Shown here one piece after another: positions 54,417 through 63,925 of a DNA stretch of 64,000 nucleotides; position 1 is the first letter of the stretch, and each line of letters opens with the position of its first letter. Made by a program: the position numbers and the translations under genes. The notes beneath the pieces were generated by a model. It was given only the letters and a program-made list of their open reading frames with translations. It ran no database searches and was not told the DNA's origin. Source of the DNA: Acidaminobacter sp. (lineage in GTDB: Bacteria > Bacillota_A > Clostridia > Peptostreptococcales > Acidaminobacteraceae); the NCBI GenBank assembly GCA_009881125.1, contig WXFH01000016.1, positions 67,702-131,701 on the forward strand, read 5' to 3'.

Positions 54417-55025
54417 ATGCAGGTCTTAAAAGAGCAAGTTAGAAGACGCATAGTGTCTTCTGCCCGGGCGGAATTTCTTAAAAAGGGCTTTGGGCAAGCG
54501 TCTATGAGAATAGTTGCAGAGAGCTCTGAGATCACCGTAGGAAATATATACAGGTATTTCAGCTCAAAACAGTCGTTGTTTGAAGACGTGGTCAGTCCTG
54601 CTTACCAGGTTCTGAAATCACTGCTTGAATCAGTTCAGATCCATGAGGAAATGCCTTTGCCATCAGAAGACTATATACGATTTCGGGAACAGTTCGTCCG
54701 TGAAATCGCCACTGCCATTGAGGCATACCGTGATGAAATTCTGATTCTGTTCAATGGGTCGGAGGGTACGGTTTTTTCTGATGCCATGAATGAGTTGTCC
54801 GGAATAATTTTCTCCGTGCTTGAAAAGTATGTTCTCGAAACCATTGCCAGTCGCAACTCGGTTCAAAATCTTAAAGCCCTGGGCCGCTTAATTTCAAAAG
54901 GCATAGTTGAAGCTATCAAAGATCTTGTGGCCAGAACTGTGATTTTTGAACGAGATGCTGTTGAGAACGAGCTCAGGATGATTATAGATTTTTATTTCAG
55001 AGATTTGGTGACCAGGTTTGACTAA
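54417..55025 (+). CDS. TetR/AcrR family transcriptional regulator
   Basis: 202 residues. The N-terminal TetR helix-turn-helix is clear (RRIVSSARAEFLKKGFGQAS, then ITVGNIYRYFSSKQSLFEDV), followed by a helical ligand domain without distinctive motifs. It is the first gene before an RND adaptor and pump on the same strand, so it probably represses that efflux operon and is released by a pump substrate. Confidence 0.88.
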   Translation: MQVLKEQVRRRIVSSARAEFLKKGFGQASMRIVAESSEITVGNIYRYFSSKQSLFEDVVSPAYQVLKSLLESVQIHEEMPLPSEDYIRFREQFVREIATAIEAYRDEILILFNGSEGTVFSDAMNELSGIIFSVLEKYVLETIASRNSVQNLKALGRLISKGIVEAIKDLVARTVIFERDAVENELRMIIDFYFRDLVTRFD

Positions 55026-55111
55026 TCAGCTTCAGACGTCCGCTGAAGGTTCTCCGGTAACTATTTCATTACTGATTTGCAGCCGTAGTATTAGAAAGAA
55101 GGGATGTTGGC

Positions 55112-56212
55112 ATGTTTAAGCTAAGAGTCGTTCCATTAATGCTGACCCTCCTGATGGGGTTGATGGGCACTGCGTGCAATAAGATTGAAATATCGACATC
55201 TGAGCCTGTTAAACAGCCCGTTGAAGTGGTTGAAGTTCATTCGGAAAACCATGCACTGAAGCAGATGTACACTGGTCGAATCAGTGCAGATTCAACAGAG
55301 TCGCTTAGTTTTATGTCTTCAGGTAAAATAGCTGAATTAACTGTCAAAACAGGAGATTCTGTCAAGAAAGGCCAATTGTTGGCGAGACTGGACAATCAGG
55401 CTCAAAGCAGCGGTGTCAGCAGCAGTGCAGCCGGGATCAAAGCTGCTGAAGAGGTCGCTTCAAAAACCCGAATTTCACTGGAGCACCTTGAAAAAACCTT
55501 GGAGGATTTCAAAGCACTCTATGATCAAGGCGCTATTTCCAGGGCGGAGCTGGAGGGGGTTGAGCTGCAGGTTTCAGTGACAAAAGCTGAACTCAAAGCG
55601 GCTGAAGCACAGGTACAGCAAGCAAGGGCGGGATTAAGCCTGAGCAATAGCTATTTGAAGGATACCAAGCTCTATGCGCCGAGAAGCGGCGTCGTTTTCG
55701 AAGTGTTTTATGAAAAGGGCGACCTGGTTTCAGCCGGTTATCCTGTCCTGATGCTGGAGGGTCAAGCTGCAACTGCTGTGTTTGGCATGTCATCCGAGAC
55801 TTTGATGAAGGACGAATTTGAGCGTGAGGTGGAGGTGGTCTATGACAATCACACTTTCAATGCATCAATCTCAAACATTGGAAAGCTTCCTGATCCCGCA
55901 ACCCAAACCTATGAGGTTGAGGTGACGCTGCCAGCCGGCAAATATCTGATTGGAGCCATGGCGGAAATCTTCGTGCGCCAAGGTGAAATCAAAGCTGTCA
56001 AGCTCCCAATTGATATTGTGCTTTCCGGGGAAAATGATTTTGTTTACATAGTGGAAGAAGGTAGGGCAATTAAGAAAAATGTGGTCATCCGGGCAGTACA
56101 GAACAACGAGTTGTATGTTGAGGGCCTTGATGATGGTGATCAGGTCATTGTAAAAGGCATGAAGCTTGTGAATCCGCTGGATGATGTTGAGATCGTCAGC
56201 GTCACGAGGTGA
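55112..56212 (+). CDS. RND efflux periplasmic adaptor (membrane fusion protein)
   Basis: 366-residue lipoprotein of the HlyD/AcrA family. The signal ends in the lipobox-like LMGTAC, so it is anchored outside the cytoplasmic membrane. A barrel/lipoyl region has TGRISADSTESLSFMSSGKI and VKTGDSVKKGQLLARLDN; an alpha-hairpin (about 110-175) and a beta barrel follow. It overlaps the RND gene, its partner. In a Gram-positive cell with no outer membrane channel it must work without TolC. Confidence 0.9.
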   Translation: MFKLRVVPLMLTLLMGLMGTACNKIEISTSEPVKQPVEVVEVHSENHALKQMYTGRISADSTESLSFMSSGKIAELTVKTGDSVKKGQLLARLDNQAQSSGVSSSAAGIKAAEEVASKTRISLEHLEKTLEDFKALYDQGAISRAELEGVELQVSVTKAELKAAEAQVQQARAGLSLSNSYLKDTKLYAPRSGVVFEVFYEKGDLVSAGYPVLMLEGQAATAVFGMSSETLMKDEFEREVEVVYDNHTFNASISNIGKLPDPATQTYEVEVTLPAGKYLIGAMAEIFVRQGEIKAVKLPIDIVLSGENDFVYIVEEGRAIKKNVVIRAVQNNELYVEGLDDGDQVIVKGMKLVNPLDDVEIVSVTR

Positions 56213-56217
56213 CCGGG

Positions 56218-59200
56218 ATGAGAAGATGGATAGAAGCTGCGATACTGAACAGAAAAATTACTCTTTTTGTGCTGGTGCTCCTCATAGCGGCTGGCGCATA
56301 TAACTTTTATATTAGTCCCAGACAAGAGTATCCTGAGATCAATGCGCCTGTCGCAATGATTTCGGTCATTTACCCTGGCGCGTCACCATCAGAAGTGGAA
56401 GACCGCGTAACCTCAAAGATTGTCAGTGAAGTTGAAGAAATTGAAGGTTATGACTATGCCTATACCTATTCCTTCAATAGTGCGTCCGTCACTTTTTTAA
56501 GATTGATTTACGGAACAGAGGTACAGACTGCTTGGAACGATCTGGAAGACAGAATGGATATACTGCAGTCGGAACTTCCACCGGAATGTCAAGCAATTCA
56601 GACCAATACGGATCTCGTGGAAACAGCGGGATTAATGGTCACGCTTTCGGGTGAAAACTATACTTATAATGAACTCAATGATCTGGCGCTTCAGCTTAAA
56701 GATGAGTTAAAGAGCATCCAGGGCGTGAAACGGTTCGAAATAATGGGCAAGCAGGAACGCGAAGTCGTTGTTGAGGTGAATTACCAGAAACTAAATGCGG
56801 TCGGGATCTCCATGAGAGAGCTTTTTGGCATGCTTCAGGCACAAAACGTTGAAATTCCTTCAGGTCAAATTGAGCAGCAGGGCACAAGCGTTAATTTAAG
56901 GACCTCCGGACGTTTGACCAGTCTTGATCAAATTCGTTCCCTTATCATAGGTGTTTCACCACAGTCGGGTCAAACAATTTTTCTCAGTGAAATTGCGGAG
57001 GTTTCTTTTCAGGATGCAGACACATCCTACAAGATTCTGCAGAATGGTGAAAATGCGATTCTGCTGACGGGATATTTTCAAAAGAATGAAAATGTCGTCT
57101 TGGTCGGCGATGAGGTCGACCAGGTAATCAGTCGTTTTCAGGAATCGCTGCCAAGCGATCTCAAGATTGAGCGCGTCCTTGATCAGCCGGAAAATGTCAG
57201 AAAGTCTGTCAATGACTTTATGATGAATCTGCTGCAGGGTGTCGTCTTTGTTTTGGTGGTTGTGCTTCTTGGAATGGGCTTGAAAAATGCCTTGATCGTT
57301 TCAACCGCTATTCCAGCCTCAATAATGATTTCGTTTATTTTTATGGGGTATCTGGGCATTGAGCTTCACCAGATTTCAATTGCTGCTTTGATCGTGGCGC
57401 TGGGGATGCTTGTGGACAATGCTATTGTGATCATTGACTCCATTCAGGTAAAACTCGATGTGGGGTTTGATCGCGCTGAGGCCTGCGTTAGCGGAGCCAG
57501 AGAGGTTGCGGTTCCTGTGCTGACGTCGACACTGACGACCATCGGCGCATTCTTGCCCTTTATGTTGCTGCCTTCAATCGCGGGTGAATACATTGCCAGT
57601 CTGCCGAGCATCATCATGATTTCGTTGTCGGTGTCCTATTTGGTCGCTATTTTGATAATACCTCCGCTGGCTTATATGTTTCTGGGTCCGTCCAAAACAT
57701 CTGGCAGGGGGAAGGGTGTGATCAGACTTTTTTTTGAAAGGGCGCTGCTGGCGGCTTTCAGATTCAGAGTACTGACGTTAATACTGGTATTGGCAACGCT
57801 GGGGTTCACGATTTATGCCGGTCTCTCACTGAATTTGAAATTTTTCCCTTACGCTGACACGGATAAAATATATATTGATGTGCGCTCAGAAAATGCGTCT
57901 TCCATTGAAACAACAGAAGCGCTCGTCAAGGATGTACATCAGATTTTAAGCGCTGAGCGGCTGATCCTTTCCAATACGACAGCTGTGGGCGGCGGCCTTC
58001 CAAAGTTCTACAATACGCTGCCAATCGTCCCGAACTCTAATGACAAAGCGCAAATGATGCTCAGAGTGGACATGGAGGCCTTGGCGTCTGGAAATAGTGG
58101 AATGACTCTGGAAACTTACGCAGCAGAGCTTCAGCAAAAATTGGACCACGTCGTGACAGGGGGACGGGTATCCGTTAAATTATTGGAGCAGGCGGAACCT
58201 ATTGGGGCGCCGGTGCAGCTCAGGCTGCTGGGAAGTGATCTGGATCAGCTTGGAGAGGCCGCTGAAAAGCTTCAAAAGTTGATTTCTCAGGTGGAGGGTA
58301 CGGCAAAAGTTGACACTGATTTTGAAAACCGCGTTTTCGAATATGTGGTTAAGCCTGATCTGGAGCTCGCCGGCAGCCTGGGCATGACCCAATATGACCT
58401 TCAAAGTGAGATTAGTCTGGCGCTCAGAGGTCAGGCCGCGACTACCATTCGACTTGACGATGGGGATTATGATATCGTATTAAAAAGTAATGTGGCCAGT
58501 TTGGATGATCTCAGAAATTTGAAGATCAAAGCGGCGGCATCTGACCTGAAAGTGCCTCTGGAAACTGTTTCAGAGATCGCTTTGGCCAGCGAATATGCTG
58601 TCATCAAATCCTACAAGGGCGATTTGGCGACTGTCGTCATGTCCGACATAGCACCAGGTTACAATGCGGTGGATATTCAAAAGGCCATTGTCGAGCAGAT
58701 TGATCCGGCAGATTACCCCGGGATTGCGTTTAAGTTTGACGGCGAAAACGAAAAGATCGTCGAGAACTTTGGTAATATTGGTTCATCGGCTGTTCTCGCG
58801 GTGATGCTGGTCTATTCTGTTCTGCTCTTTCAATTCAGATCCTTCACACAACCGCTGATTATTCTCCTCACCATACCCCTGTCTGCGATTGGATCTTTCT
58901 TAGGGTTATATTTCCTAGGCTTTGAGCTGTCCTTTGTAGCAATGCTTGGAATTGTGAGTTTGCTCGGCATAGTCGTCAACAACGCAATTGTACTGATTGA
59001 CTTCATCAATGCTGAGCGCTCGGAGGGAAAATCAGTAAAAACTGCTTGTGTTGATGCGGTCGAAAAAAGGTTTCGTCCTATTATGCTGACTACAATCACA
59101 ACAGTCATTGGTCTGGTACCGCTGGCACTTTCCGGAAGCGCCTTATTTGTGCCCATGTCGGTAGCTCTGATGTCAGGATTGATGGTTTCAACTTTGCTGA

Positions 59201-59262
59201 CTCTGATAATTATTCCGATGGTTTATTTGTGGACTCATCGGGATAATGACCCGATTGTTTGA
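56218..59262 (+). CDS. RND family efflux permease (HAE1/AcrB-like)
   Basis: 1014-residue, 12-helix RND transporter with two large extracytoplasmic loops after TM1 and TM7. TM1 begins TLFVLVLLIAAGAYNFYI, the proton-relay region of TM4 has GMLVDNAIVIIDS (a single Asp where AcrB has two), and the matching TM10 has LGIVVNNAIVLIDFI. It probably expels lipophilic compounds or lipids. ATG 56218 is preferred since AGGTGA lies 6 bp before it; GTG 56209 is possible. No outer membrane channel gene is in the operon. Confidence 0.94.
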   Translation: MRRWIEAAILNRKITLFVLVLLIAAGAYNFYISPRQEYPEINAPVAMISVIYPGASPSEVEDRVTSKIVSEVEEIEGYDYAYTYSFNSASVTFLRLIYGTEVQTAWNDLEDRMDILQSELPPECQAIQTNTDLVETAGLMVTLSGENYTYNELNDLALQLKDELKSIQGVKRFEIMGKQEREVVVEVNYQKLNAVGISMRELFGMLQAQNVEIPSGQIEQQGTSVNLRTSGRLTSLDQIRSLIIGVSPQSGQTIFLSEIAEVSFQDADTSYKILQNGENAILLTGYFQKNENVVLVGDEVDQVISRFQESLPSDLKIERVLDQPENVRKSVNDFMMNLLQGVVFVLVVVLLGMGLKNALIVSTAIPASIMISFIFMGYLGIELHQISIAALIVALGMLVDNAIVIIDSIQVKLDVGFDRAEACVSGAREVAVPVLTSTLTTIGAFLPFMLLPSIAGEYIASLPSIIMISLSVSYLVAILIIPPLAYMFLGPSKTSGRGKGVIRLFFERALLAAFRFRVLTLILVLATLGFTIYAGLSLNLKFFPYADTDKIYIDVRSENASSIETTEALVKDVHQILSAERLILSNTTAVGGGLPKFYNTLPIVPNSNDKAQMMLRVDMEALASGNSGMTLETYAAELQQKLDHVVTGGRVSVKLLEQAEPIGAPVQLRLLGSDLDQLGEAAEKLQKLISQVEGTAKVDTDFENRVFEYVVKPDLELAGSLGMTQYDLQSEISLALRGQAATTIRLDDGDYDIVLKSNVASLDDLRNLKIKAAASDLKVPLETVSEIALASEYAVIKSYKGDLATVVMSDIAPGYNAVDIQKAIVEQIDPADYPGIAFKFDGENEKIVENFGNIGSSAVLAVMLVYSVLLFQFRSFTQPLIILLTIPLSAIGSFLGLYFLGFELSFVAMLGIVSLLGIVVNNAIVLIDFINAERSEGKSVKTACVDAVEKRFRPIMLTTITTVIGLVPLALSGSALFVPMSVALMSGLMVSTLLTLIIIPMVYLWTHRDNDPIV

Positions 59263-59365
59263 ATATGATCAACAACAGTTGGATTTCGAAGCACCAGGGT
59301 GGTACTTTAGCCATGTACAGGTTATAATATCAGTACAACCCCACAAAAAAAAATGAGGTGATCCT

Positions 59366-59905
59366 TTGAATCATGACATTAAGGAAATTTTAATCAGCCA
59401 GGAAGCGCTTGCTGCGAGAGTGCAGGAGCTTGGACAAGAGATCTCTGAAAAGTATAAAGGCAAAGAGCTGTTGATGATTGGTGTCTTGAAAGGTGCAAAT
59501 GTATTCATGAGCGATTTGATGCGAGCAGTGAGTGTTCCAATCCAGATCGACTTTATTGCCGCCAGCAGCTATGGCAGCTCGACGGAAAGTTCGGGCGTCG
59601 TTCGGATCGTCAAAGACTTGGATTACAGTATTGAGGGTAAGCATGTCATGATTGTAGAGGATATAATTGATACCGGGTTAACCCTGAAGTATCTTTATGA
59701 CAATTTTTCTGCCCGCAAACCGTCCAGTCTGTCTATCATCTCACTTCTGGACAAACCTGAGAGACGAAAAGCAGACATTAAAGTCGATTATACCGGCTTT
59801 ATTATTCCTGATGAATTTATTGTTGGTTATGGTATAGATTATGCTGAAAAGTATCGCAATTTGCCATTTGTAGCGACTCTGAAACCAGAGGTCTATTCAA
59901 AGTGA
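59366..59905 (+). CDS. hpt: Hypoxanthine phosphoribosyltransferase
   Basis: 179-residue purine salvage enzyme (hypoxanthine or guanine plus PRPP to IMP or GMP). The PRPP motif is MIVEDIIDTGLTLKYL, with LMIGVLKGANVFMSDLMRA and VDYTGFIIPDEFIVGYGIDY around it. TTG start at 59366 after TGAGGTGA. A TATAAT at 59323-59328 may be its promoter. It overlaps the next gene by 4 bp. Confidence 0.95.
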   Translation: MNHDIKEILISQEALAARVQELGQEISEKYKGKELLMIGVLKGANVFMSDLMRAVSVPIQIDFIAASSYGSSTESSGVVRIVKDLDYSIEGKHVMIVEDIIDTGLTLKYLYDNFSARKPSSLSIISLLDKPERRKADIKVDYTGFIIPDEFIVGYGIDYAEKYRNLPFVATLKPEVYSK

Positions 59906-60501
59906 AGCCAAAGCTCGTCGTAATATTTGGCGGTCCTAGACCTGGAAAGAACACGGATCAGGCACTGGATCTGCTTTTAGCAGGTATGGATCTTGATCGT
60001 TTCGAGTTGTTGCGCTTTGATCTGAGAAAAATGAAAATCCATCCCTGCACAGGCTGCTATCAGTGCGCAGATACGGGACGCTGTGTTTTCGAGGACGACA
60101 TGGCGTTCGTTTTGAAGTCAGTGGATGAGGCAGATGGTGTCATACTGGCAACGCCTTTTTATTTCAATTCAGTGAGTGCCTTGACGAAAACAATGATCGA
60201 CCGTTTTCAAGTTAAATGGACCAGGAAATTCATGCTGAAGGAACAGGTCGTTTCTAAATCTAAAAAAGGTTTACTTCTGGTGACTGCAGGTGCCGTTCAG
60301 AAAAAAAATGAAAGTGACGGTGCAAAGCTTGTCGCGGAGTTATTCTTTAAATCAATCAAAGCCTCTTTTGAAGCTTTTGTTTTTATTGAGGGGACGGATG
60401 AGAAGCCTGTAATGGAACAGCAGGAACGACATGGAGAGATCAAGACCAGGGGAGCGGAATTTGCCAATGTTATTCTAAGCGCTGCCCAAAATGAAGTATA
60501 A
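59902..60501 (+). CDS. Iron-sulfur flavoprotein (NADPH-dependent FMN reductase fold)
   Basis: 199-residue flavodoxin-like oxidoreductase. The N-terminus VVIFGGPRPGKNTDQALD is the FMN phosphate loop, and CTGCYQCADTGRC (about residue 50) gives the CxxCxxCx5C cluster of iron-sulfur flavoproteins found in anaerobes. ATPFYFNSVSALTKTMIDRF is the FMN isoalloxazine region. GTG start overlapping hpt. Likely role: electron transfer or detoxification of oxygen species; not provable here. Confidence 0.85.
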   Translation: MKPKLVVIFGGPRPGKNTDQALDLLLAGMDLDRFELLRFDLRKMKIHPCTGCYQCADTGRCVFEDDMAFVLKSVDEADGVILATPFYFNSVSALTKTMIDRFQVKWTRKFMLKEQVVSKSKKGLLLVTAGAVQKKNESDGAKLVAELFFKSIKASFEAFVFIEGTDEKPVMEQQERHGEIKTRGAEFANVILSAAQNEV

Positions 60502-60520
60502 TAAGCGGTCGCATTCAGAT

Positions 60521-60549
60521 TTGACAAAATAGACATAATCCATGATAAT
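60521..60549 (+). promoter_or_regulatory. Promoter of pduL-deoC
   Basis: TTGACA (60521-60526), 17-bp spacer, GATAAT (60544-60549), 37 bp before pduL. Confidence 0.75.
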
Positions 60550-60585
60550 GTTATGTATAGTGTATACAAAATAGGAGGTTTATTA

Positions 60586-61155
60586 ATGTCTAAAGGATAT
60601 GTACCAGTAGGATTATCGAACCGTCACGTTCATTTGAGCAAAGAACATATTGACATTCTCTTCGGTGAAGGTTATGAGCTGACTGTCTTCAAGGATCTTT
60701 CCCAGCCAGGCCAATTTGCTTGCCATGAAAAGATCGAGGTTGTAGGGCCTAAGGGATCATTTACTATGCGCGTCCTGGGACCTGCCAGAAACGAAACTCA
60801 AATTGAAGTTTCACTGGCAGATGGATTTACACTTGGCGTTGTACCGCCAGTCAGAGATTCAAGTGACCTTGCTGACAGCCCGGGCGCTAAGATCGTTGGA
60901 CCAAAAGGCGAAGTGTTTATTGATAAAGGCATCATCGCTGCAGCACGCCATATTCACATGCACACGAGTGATGCTGAGCAATTTGGCGTCCAGGACAAGG
61001 ATATTGTTTCTGTTAAAGTTGAGGGAAAGCGTGGTTTAGTTTTTGACAACGTGCTTGTAAGAGTTCATAAGAGTTATGCACTCGAAATGCACCTTGATAT
61101 TGATGAGGGCAATGCTGCCGGCATTAAAAACGGAGACAAACTGATTGTACTTTAA
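60586..61155 (+). CDS. pduL: Phosphate propanoyltransferase PduL (phosphotransacylase)
   Basis: 189-residue zinc enzyme exchanging acyl-CoA and acyl phosphate. The two beta-barrel repeats carry GLSNRHVHLS and AAARHIHMH, whose His residues bind zinc, and LGPARNETQIEVS. It lacks the extra N-terminal encapsulation peptide of microcompartment forms, so it is probably cytosolic and may serve as a phosphotransacetylase. ATG 60586 with AGGAGG. It lies 13 bp before deoC, linking acetaldehyde from deoxyribose to acyl metabolism. Confidence 0.93.
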   Translation: MSKGYVPVGLSNRHVHLSKEHIDILFGEGYELTVFKDLSQPGQFACHEKIEVVGPKGSFTMRVLGPARNETQIEVSLADGFTLGVVPPVRDSSDLADSPGAKIVGPKGEVFIDKGIIAAARHIHMHTSDAEQFGVQDKDIVSVKVEGKRGLVFDNVLVRVHKSYALEMHLDIDEGNAAGIKNGDKLIVL

Positions 61156-61167
61156 GGAGGACTGACC

Positions 61168-61833
61168 GTGAATCTTGCAGGCTACATTGATCACACGATC
61201 TTAAAAGCTGATGCAACACGTGAACAAGTTCTGCAGGTCTGTGAAGAAGCGAAGACGCATGGCTTCTGGTCAGTCTGTGTCAATCCTTATTATGTCTCAG
61301 CTGCGGCTGAGGCATTAAAAGACTCTGCTGTCAAAGTGTGCTCAGTCATAGGTTTTCCGCTTGGCGCCAGTGTGACTGCCGTCAAAGCTGCTGAGACCCG
61401 TCAAGCGATCGCAGATGGCGCATGTGAAATAGACATGGTGATCAATATAGCTGCTCTGAAAAACGGGGATGATAACGTTGTCAGGCAGGATATTGAAGGC
61501 GTCGTCGCCGCACTTGAAGGAAAAGCGATTCTGAAGGTCATTCTTGAAACATGTCTCTTGACCAGAGAAGAAAAAATTCGTGCATGCAGACTGTCCAAAG
61601 CTGCCGGCGCTCATTTTGTCAAGACATCCACCGGTTTCAGTTCCGGTGGTGCGACTGCTGAGGATATCGAGCTTATGAGAAGTATTGTGGGTTCTCAAAT
61701 GGGCGTCAAAGCCTCCGGTGGAATCAGGAGCAGAGAAATCGCGCTGGAAATGATTGGCGCCGGTGCAAACAGGATTGGCGCAAGTGCTTCGGTGGCTATT
61801 GTCTTGAATGAAGACAGCAATGCAGCCTATTGA
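61168..61833 (+). CDS. deoC: Deoxyribose-phosphate aldolase
   Basis: 221-residue class I aldolase cleaving deoxyribose 5-phosphate to glyceraldehyde 3-phosphate and acetaldehyde. The Schiff-base lysine lies in [14 protein letters not shown] and the second active lysine in MGVKASGGI. The N-terminus [15 protein letters not shown] is typical. GTG start after AAGGAGGA. A strong terminator follows. With hpt, cdd and nucleoside hydrolase genes in the window it indicates nucleoside use. Confidence 0.97.
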   Translation: MNLAGYIDHTILKADATREQVLQVCEEAKTHGFWSVCVNPYYVSAAAEALKDSAVKVCSVIGFPLGASVTAVKAAETRQAIADGACEIDMVINIAALKNGDDNVVRQDIEGVVAALEGKAILKVILETCLLTREEKIRACRLSKAAGAHFVKTSTGFSSGGATAEDIELMRSIVGSQMGVKASGGIRSREIALEMIGAGANRIGASASVAIVLNEDSNAAY

Positions 61834-61851
61834 TTTCATAATTCTTAAGGA

Positions 61852-61881
61852 AGATCGCATGATTGTCATGCGATCTTTTTT
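61852..61881 (+). terminator. Terminator after deoC
   Basis: AGATCGCATGA TTG TCATGCGATCT stem-loop followed by TTTTTT. Confidence 0.93.
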
Positions 61882-61951
61882 AAAACTTAATGCTTTTTTT
61901 ATTGAATCGACATGATTACCATATTACAATGGCTTCAAGGGAGTGAAAACC

Positions 61952-62338
61952 ATGTACCAATCATATTCGGGATTTACAGGGCTGCTCATAATATTGACCA
62001 TTGTTTTTGTCGTGTTTTGGCTGATTTTTGCAGCAGGCAGTTTTTTGCTCGGGACACCAATAGGCTTGGCAATCTTGGCTTTGCTTATAGTGAGACATTA
62101 CTGGAGGAGAAGTCAATATCTTAAAGCCATGCATCAGGCCGAAGCGGAGTGGCAACAAGCAAACGGAAGTTCGAGTTTTGGACCTTTCGGAGCCAGCGGC
62201 AGCTATAATGCCAGTGAAACTGGGGAGCCCGGCAAGCGGTCTGCGGAACAACATGCAGAACCTACTGTGGGTACGGGGGTAGACCGATCGGAATACAGTG
62301 CTGCAGAGGATGTACATTTTAAAGAAATTGATGAATAG
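61952..62338 (+). CDS. Hypothetical small membrane protein
   Basis: 128 residues. Two hydrophobic segments (LLIILTIVFVVFWLIFAAGS and LGTPIGLAILALLIV) are followed by a polar tail rich in Ser, Gly, Ala and Glu, probably disordered. No family recognised. ATG 61952 is chosen because AGGGAG lies upstream at the right distance. Isolated between two terminators. Confidence 0.65.
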   Translation: MYQSYSGFTGLLIILTIVFVVFWLIFAAGSFLLGTPIGLAILALLIVRHYWRRSQYLKAMHQAEAEWQQANGSSSFGPFGASGSYNASETGEPGKRSAEQHAEPTVGTGVDRSEYSAAEDVHFKEIDE

Positions 62339-62395
62339 TGTTTCGAAACTTGAAGGATCATAAAAAAGTTGACATCTATAAATCGGTAAGTTTAC

Positions 62396-62427
62396 AAAGG
62401 TTGTCGCGACGCAGCGGCAGCCTTTTT
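62396..62427 (+). terminator. Terminator after the small membrane protein
   Basis: AAAGGTTGTCGC GACGCA GCGGCAGCCTTT stem with two G-U pairs, then TTT. Confidence 0.8.
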
Positions 62428-62478
62428 ACATTTTCTGAGATAAACGTCACATCCTTTTAAGGGGAAGAGGTTGCCGAC

Positions 62479-62507
62479 TTGACTACTTTATGTTATCTTC
62501 TTATTAA
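62479..62507 (+). promoter_or_regulatory. Promoter of the ROK gene
   Basis: TTGACT (62479-62484), 17-bp spacer, TATTAA (62502-62507). Confidence 0.65.
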
Positions 62508-62544
62508 CAACTTATTTTAGCCGCTAAAGAAAGTGGGGGATAAC

Positions 62545-63759
62545 TTGGAAATCACATTGCCTTTGACACAGGATCAGATTAAGTGGGTCAATCGATTGAC
62601 AATTCTGCAAATCATTCAGAAATTCGGTGAAATTTCCAAATCAGACATAGCCAGATATTCAGGCCTGTCTCCCGCGACAATTTCGATTTTATCTGAAGCG
62701 TTGAAATCTGACGGACTGATTGATGAAAAGGGTACAGGTGAGTCAACTGGGGGCAGACGTCCCACGGTACTTACATTGAATGAAAAGCATCATTACATGA
62801 TAGGTATCTATGTCTCCAAATATGGGATCTCTTCCTGCGGAATGACAATGAGTGGCGGGATCCTGACAGAGGATGATTTATCTATGTTTGGGGATCGTTC
62901 CGGAAGCAGAATTCTGGATAATGTCACCCGAGTCATTCAGGAAATCATGCGCCATCTTTCAAACCGCCGGTGTCTTGGCATTGGCATCGCTGTCGAAGCG
63001 GAACCCTACGCTCTGGACAGCTTTTTGCTCGGCAGTAATGTCCTGATTCGTAAACAGGAATGGCAAGATCGCATTCTCACACTTGGCTGTGAAACTATTC
63101 GAATTGAAACTAAATCTAATGCCGTTGCAGTCAGTGAAAAACTATATGGTAAAGCTAAGGACGCCTTCAGCTTCTTTGTTCTGGATATTGGAGAGCAGAT
63201 TACCTCTGCCTACTATTATCAGGATGCCATAGTCAAGGGGTTCAATCAGGGTGCGGGGAACATTGCTCATGTCCGGGTCAGTAACCGGGGCATTAAATGT
63301 AAATGCGGAAAATCGGGATGCTTCAATGCCGTTGCATCTACTATTGGCATTGAAGAGCGGTTTTTGATCAAACTTAAAGAGGGCAGCACTTCCAAGCTTG
63401 TCGAGGATTTGAAGGGGGATCTGACTGCGGTCACGGCCAAGCAGATCTATGATTATGCGGTTCAGGGCGACAGGTTGAGCCTCTCAGTCATTCGTGAAAC
63501 AGGAGGCTATATTGGGACCGTGCTCTCCTATGTAATCAATGCCATCAATCCGGAGATGGTGTTGATTACCGGCATGTACAACGCCAATAGCATCATGAAC
63601 CGAGAAATCAACAAATCTTTGAACAAATTAAGCGCACACCGAAATTTAAATCGCGTCTATGTGGGTGAGGGCGGCATGTACCGCTTTACGCCGGCTTTAG
63701 GCGCCGCAGCCCTGATCGCTCATGATAATTTGCGGCTTAGTTTTCGTGGACAGCAGTAG
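62545..63759 (+). CDS. ROK family transcriptional regulator (NagC/XylR-like)
   Basis: 404 residues. An N-terminal winged helix (ILQIIQKFGEISKSDIARYS, then LSPATISILSEALKSDGLI) precedes a ROK domain with FVLDIGEQITSAYY in the place of the nucleotide loop and CKCGKSGCFNAVAS (zinc-binding consensus CxCGxxGC). Such proteins respond to sugars or sugar phosphates. TTG 62545 is chosen with GGGGGA upstream; GTG 62533 is possible. The target operon is not in the window. Confidence 0.87.
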   Translation: MEITLPLTQDQIKWVNRLTILQIIQKFGEISKSDIARYSGLSPATISILSEALKSDGLIDEKGTGESTGGRRPTVLTLNEKHHYMIGIYVSKYGISSCGMTMSGGILTEDDLSMFGDRSGSRILDNVTRVIQEIMRHLSNRRCLGIGIAVEAEPYALDSFLLGSNVLIRKQEWQDRILTLGCETIRIETKSNAVAVSEKLYGKAKDAFSFFVLDIGEQITSAYYYQDAIVKGFNQGAGNIAHVRVSNRGIKCKCGKSGCFNAVASTIGIEERFLIKLKEGSTSKLVEDLKGDLTAVTAKQIYDYAVQGDRLSLSVIRETGGYIGTVLSYVINAINPEMVLITGMYNANSIMNREINKSLNKLSAHRNLNRVYVGEGGMYRFTPALGAAALIAHDNLRLSFRGQQ

Positions 63760-63822
63760 AGGGTTTGCCTAATAATACGATTAGTTATACCCGCTCATGA
63801 ATTTTGTTCGAATAATCGAAAC

Positions 63823-63870
63823 AAAAAAGGACAGCCCAACTCAGTCCCGAGTTACGGCTGTCCTTTTATT
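63823..63870 (+). terminator. Terminator after the ROK gene
   Basis: AAAAGGACAGCC.../...GGCTGTCCTTTT with inner AACTC/GAGTT, then TTATTT. Confidence 0.85.
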
Positions 63871-63885
63871 TCTGGCTCTATAATA

Positions 63886-63925
63886 AATGTTGGGGTGGGT
63901 AATTCCTCCCCAGCATTATTTTTTT
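63886..63925. terminator. Second terminator-like hairpin at window end
   Basis: AATGTTGGGG pairs with CCCCAGCATT (63908-63917), followed by a T-run. The T-run itself forms the centre of a second inverted repeat GCATTATTTTTTT/AAAAAAATAATGC (63913-63939). The remaining 60 bp to the end of the window show no gene. Confidence 0.6.
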
